Shown one piece after another: positions 62,605 through 64,000 of a stretch of 64,000 nucleotides of DNA. This DNA is from Gordionus sp. m RMFG-2023 (lineage: Eukaryota > Nematomorpha > Gordioida > Chordodea > Parachordodidae): assembly GCF_954871325.1 (NCBI RefSeq), contig NC_088777.1, forward strand, positions 6,487,366 to 6,551,365, written 5' to 3'. The position numbers and the translations under genes were made by a program. How positions within the stretch are numbered: the first letter of the stretch is position 1; each line of letters begins with the position of its first letter. Under the pieces are notes generated by a model. The model worked only from the letters and a program-made list of their open reading frames with translations, searched no databases and was not told the DNA's origin.

Positions 62605-62815
62605 TCACATTTATTTATAGTTTTTCATTGCCGCCATTTATATCCATTTAATAATTTTTATTTCACATTTATTTTATAATTTTATATGCCGGTTTATATA
62701 TATAATACATTTATTTTATAGTTTTTCAATGCCGCCTATATTTGTTTAATATTTTTTAATTCACATTTATTTTATAGTTTTTTATATGCCGGTTTATATA
62801 TATAATTTTTTTATA
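62605..62815. repeat. two copies of a ~105-bp composite repeat
   Basis: TTCACATTTATTTTATAG followed by TTTTTCATTGCCGCC, then TTCACATTTATTTTATAATT followed by TATATGCCGGTTTATATATA. The pair occurs twice (62605-62709 and about 62710-62815), so two related sub-units alternate. Confidence 0.7.
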
Positions 62816-64000
62816 ATTCACATTAATTTAAAATTGTGAATTAGAAAAGTTATTAGTCATAATAAATTTATGATCAATTGCTATTTCTTAAAAAATTTTA
62901 TTATCCCCACCCCAGACCAAATTCCTACGTGCGCGCTTGATATGACATATTTAAATTTTTTTAGAAAATTGAGATTTTTGGAAGAATTGTATATTTTATA
63001 TAAAGAAATTCTTGATCATATTAAAATTAATTTAATTTTTGATGAGATGAGGAATGGAAAAAGAGTTGTATAAGGGATGTACATATAATCAAATAAAATG
63101 AAGATATTCTTTAATAATTTATAATTAGAATACCAAAAAACAAAGGAATCAATCTTATGGAGGTTTGTGACAAATGTTATCTTCAATACTTTTTCCTTGC
63201 CATAAATTTATATCATTCAAATTTTTATAAAAATATTTCTTTAAATAATTAAATTATATTTTAGTATATAATGAAAATACTTTTATAATAAAATAATGCA
63301 TTATAAATTTTGACAAGAATGATATAAATTTAAAATTTATTATTCAGCAACTTTGTTTTATGCATATCTTCTTTAATAAATATTTCAAAATGGATAAATT
63401 ATATTTTTTTTGCATTAGAAGAAGAAATATTTTTCAAAATTTTCCTCTAAAATAAGAAGGAAAATGATAATTTGAACATTTATAAGTAAATAAGAGATAT
63501 TTCTGATAAAAGCATATGAAATTAATCATTTCAAACCCTTTAATTATGAAGAGGGGATGATGTTTTGGAGTTATAATGCTGTAGTTTCTGAAAATTTTAC
63601 TTGAATATTTTGTTTAACTTGGATATAGCAGTATGGTTCATAGATGAAGGAGGGGATATATGTTTCCTACAAAATATTTTCCCTAAAACAAATTTACATT
63701 ATTTATTAAGTATTCTAGTTATTTTTATTATTTAAAAAATAGAATGTAAAAGGTGCAGAAAGTAGCCCTACCCTAAAAGTAAGCTAGTTTATATTTAAAG
63801 GGAGTTTCAGTAGTCATTGGACAAATAATTTGATAATCGCGATTAAATTACCCAAACCCAGAACCCAAACCCTTTTTAATTTAAAGTTCAGGGTCCAATC
63901 TTTTTCAAAAAAAATTTTTTTTTATTTTAAACTATCATTTTATTTATTTTAAATTATTTGTTTAAAATAATATAATATAAACATGTAATTTTACGATTTT
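62816..64000. other. AT-rich right end, nothing recognised
   Basis: The 67-codon plus-strand frame at 62870-63073 (contains IPTCALDMTYLNFFRKL and FDEMRNGKRVV) is the only item of note. It has a plausible middle but no splice support or family match. Confidence 0.35.

Overview
The window is very AT-rich (roughly three quarters A+T by eye), gene-poor eukaryotic DNA from an animal. The animal assignment rests on one complete multi-exon gene encoding a CAP-domain protein with a CRISP-type cysteine-rich tail (minus strand, 5185 to 2884; seven exons, six GT-AG introns of about 85 to 670 bp), and on animal-type mobile elements: piggyBac, several hAT families, Ty3/gypsy and LINE fragments, and a broken copy of a zinc-binding repeat-borne protein family known from many invertebrates. 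Phylum cannot be fixed. A CRISP with the full ten-cysteine tail plus extreme AT-richness and many hAT elements would suit a cnidarian or a similar invertebrate, but that is inference.

Layout. 0-5.2 kb: a candidate 3' exon at the left edge, AT-rich filler, then the CRISP gene. 5.2-9.3 kb: a decayed Ty3/gypsy gag-RT fragment split by a hAT MITE, a degenerate satellite, and a hAT transposase tail. 9.3-21 kb: ancient, heavily diverged repeats (a unit of about 660 bp plus scattered relatives), a perfect (GAAA)n tract, and a few isolated exon-like open frames. 21-27 kb: LINE endonuclease remnant and several small hAT-type inverted-repeat elements. 27-39 kb: the densest region, a minus-strand Ty3/gypsy element broken into gag, protease and reverse transcriptase pieces and interrupted by a 3.6-kb foldback hAT element with a perfect 8-bp target duplication and by a second transposon carrying the zinc-binding protein family. 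40-44 kb: more GGCCCGG-rich hAT elements, one holding a 1.4-kb minisatellite foldback. 45.0-47.5 kb: a nearly full-length piggyBac element flanked by TTAA. 49-64 kb: a cysteine-rich exon, retrotransposon remnants, an inverted-repeat element, a C-terminal exon with a hydrophobic tail, and scattered candidate exons in AT-rich filler.

Most of the biology here is mobile-element decay. The CRISP gene is the only complete host gene that can be assembled. The isolated exons at 14.6, 49.7 and 58.4 kb probably belong to other host genes with long, transposon-filled introns. No rRNA, tRNA or CRISPR array was recognised, and nothing suggests a bacterial or plasmid origin.
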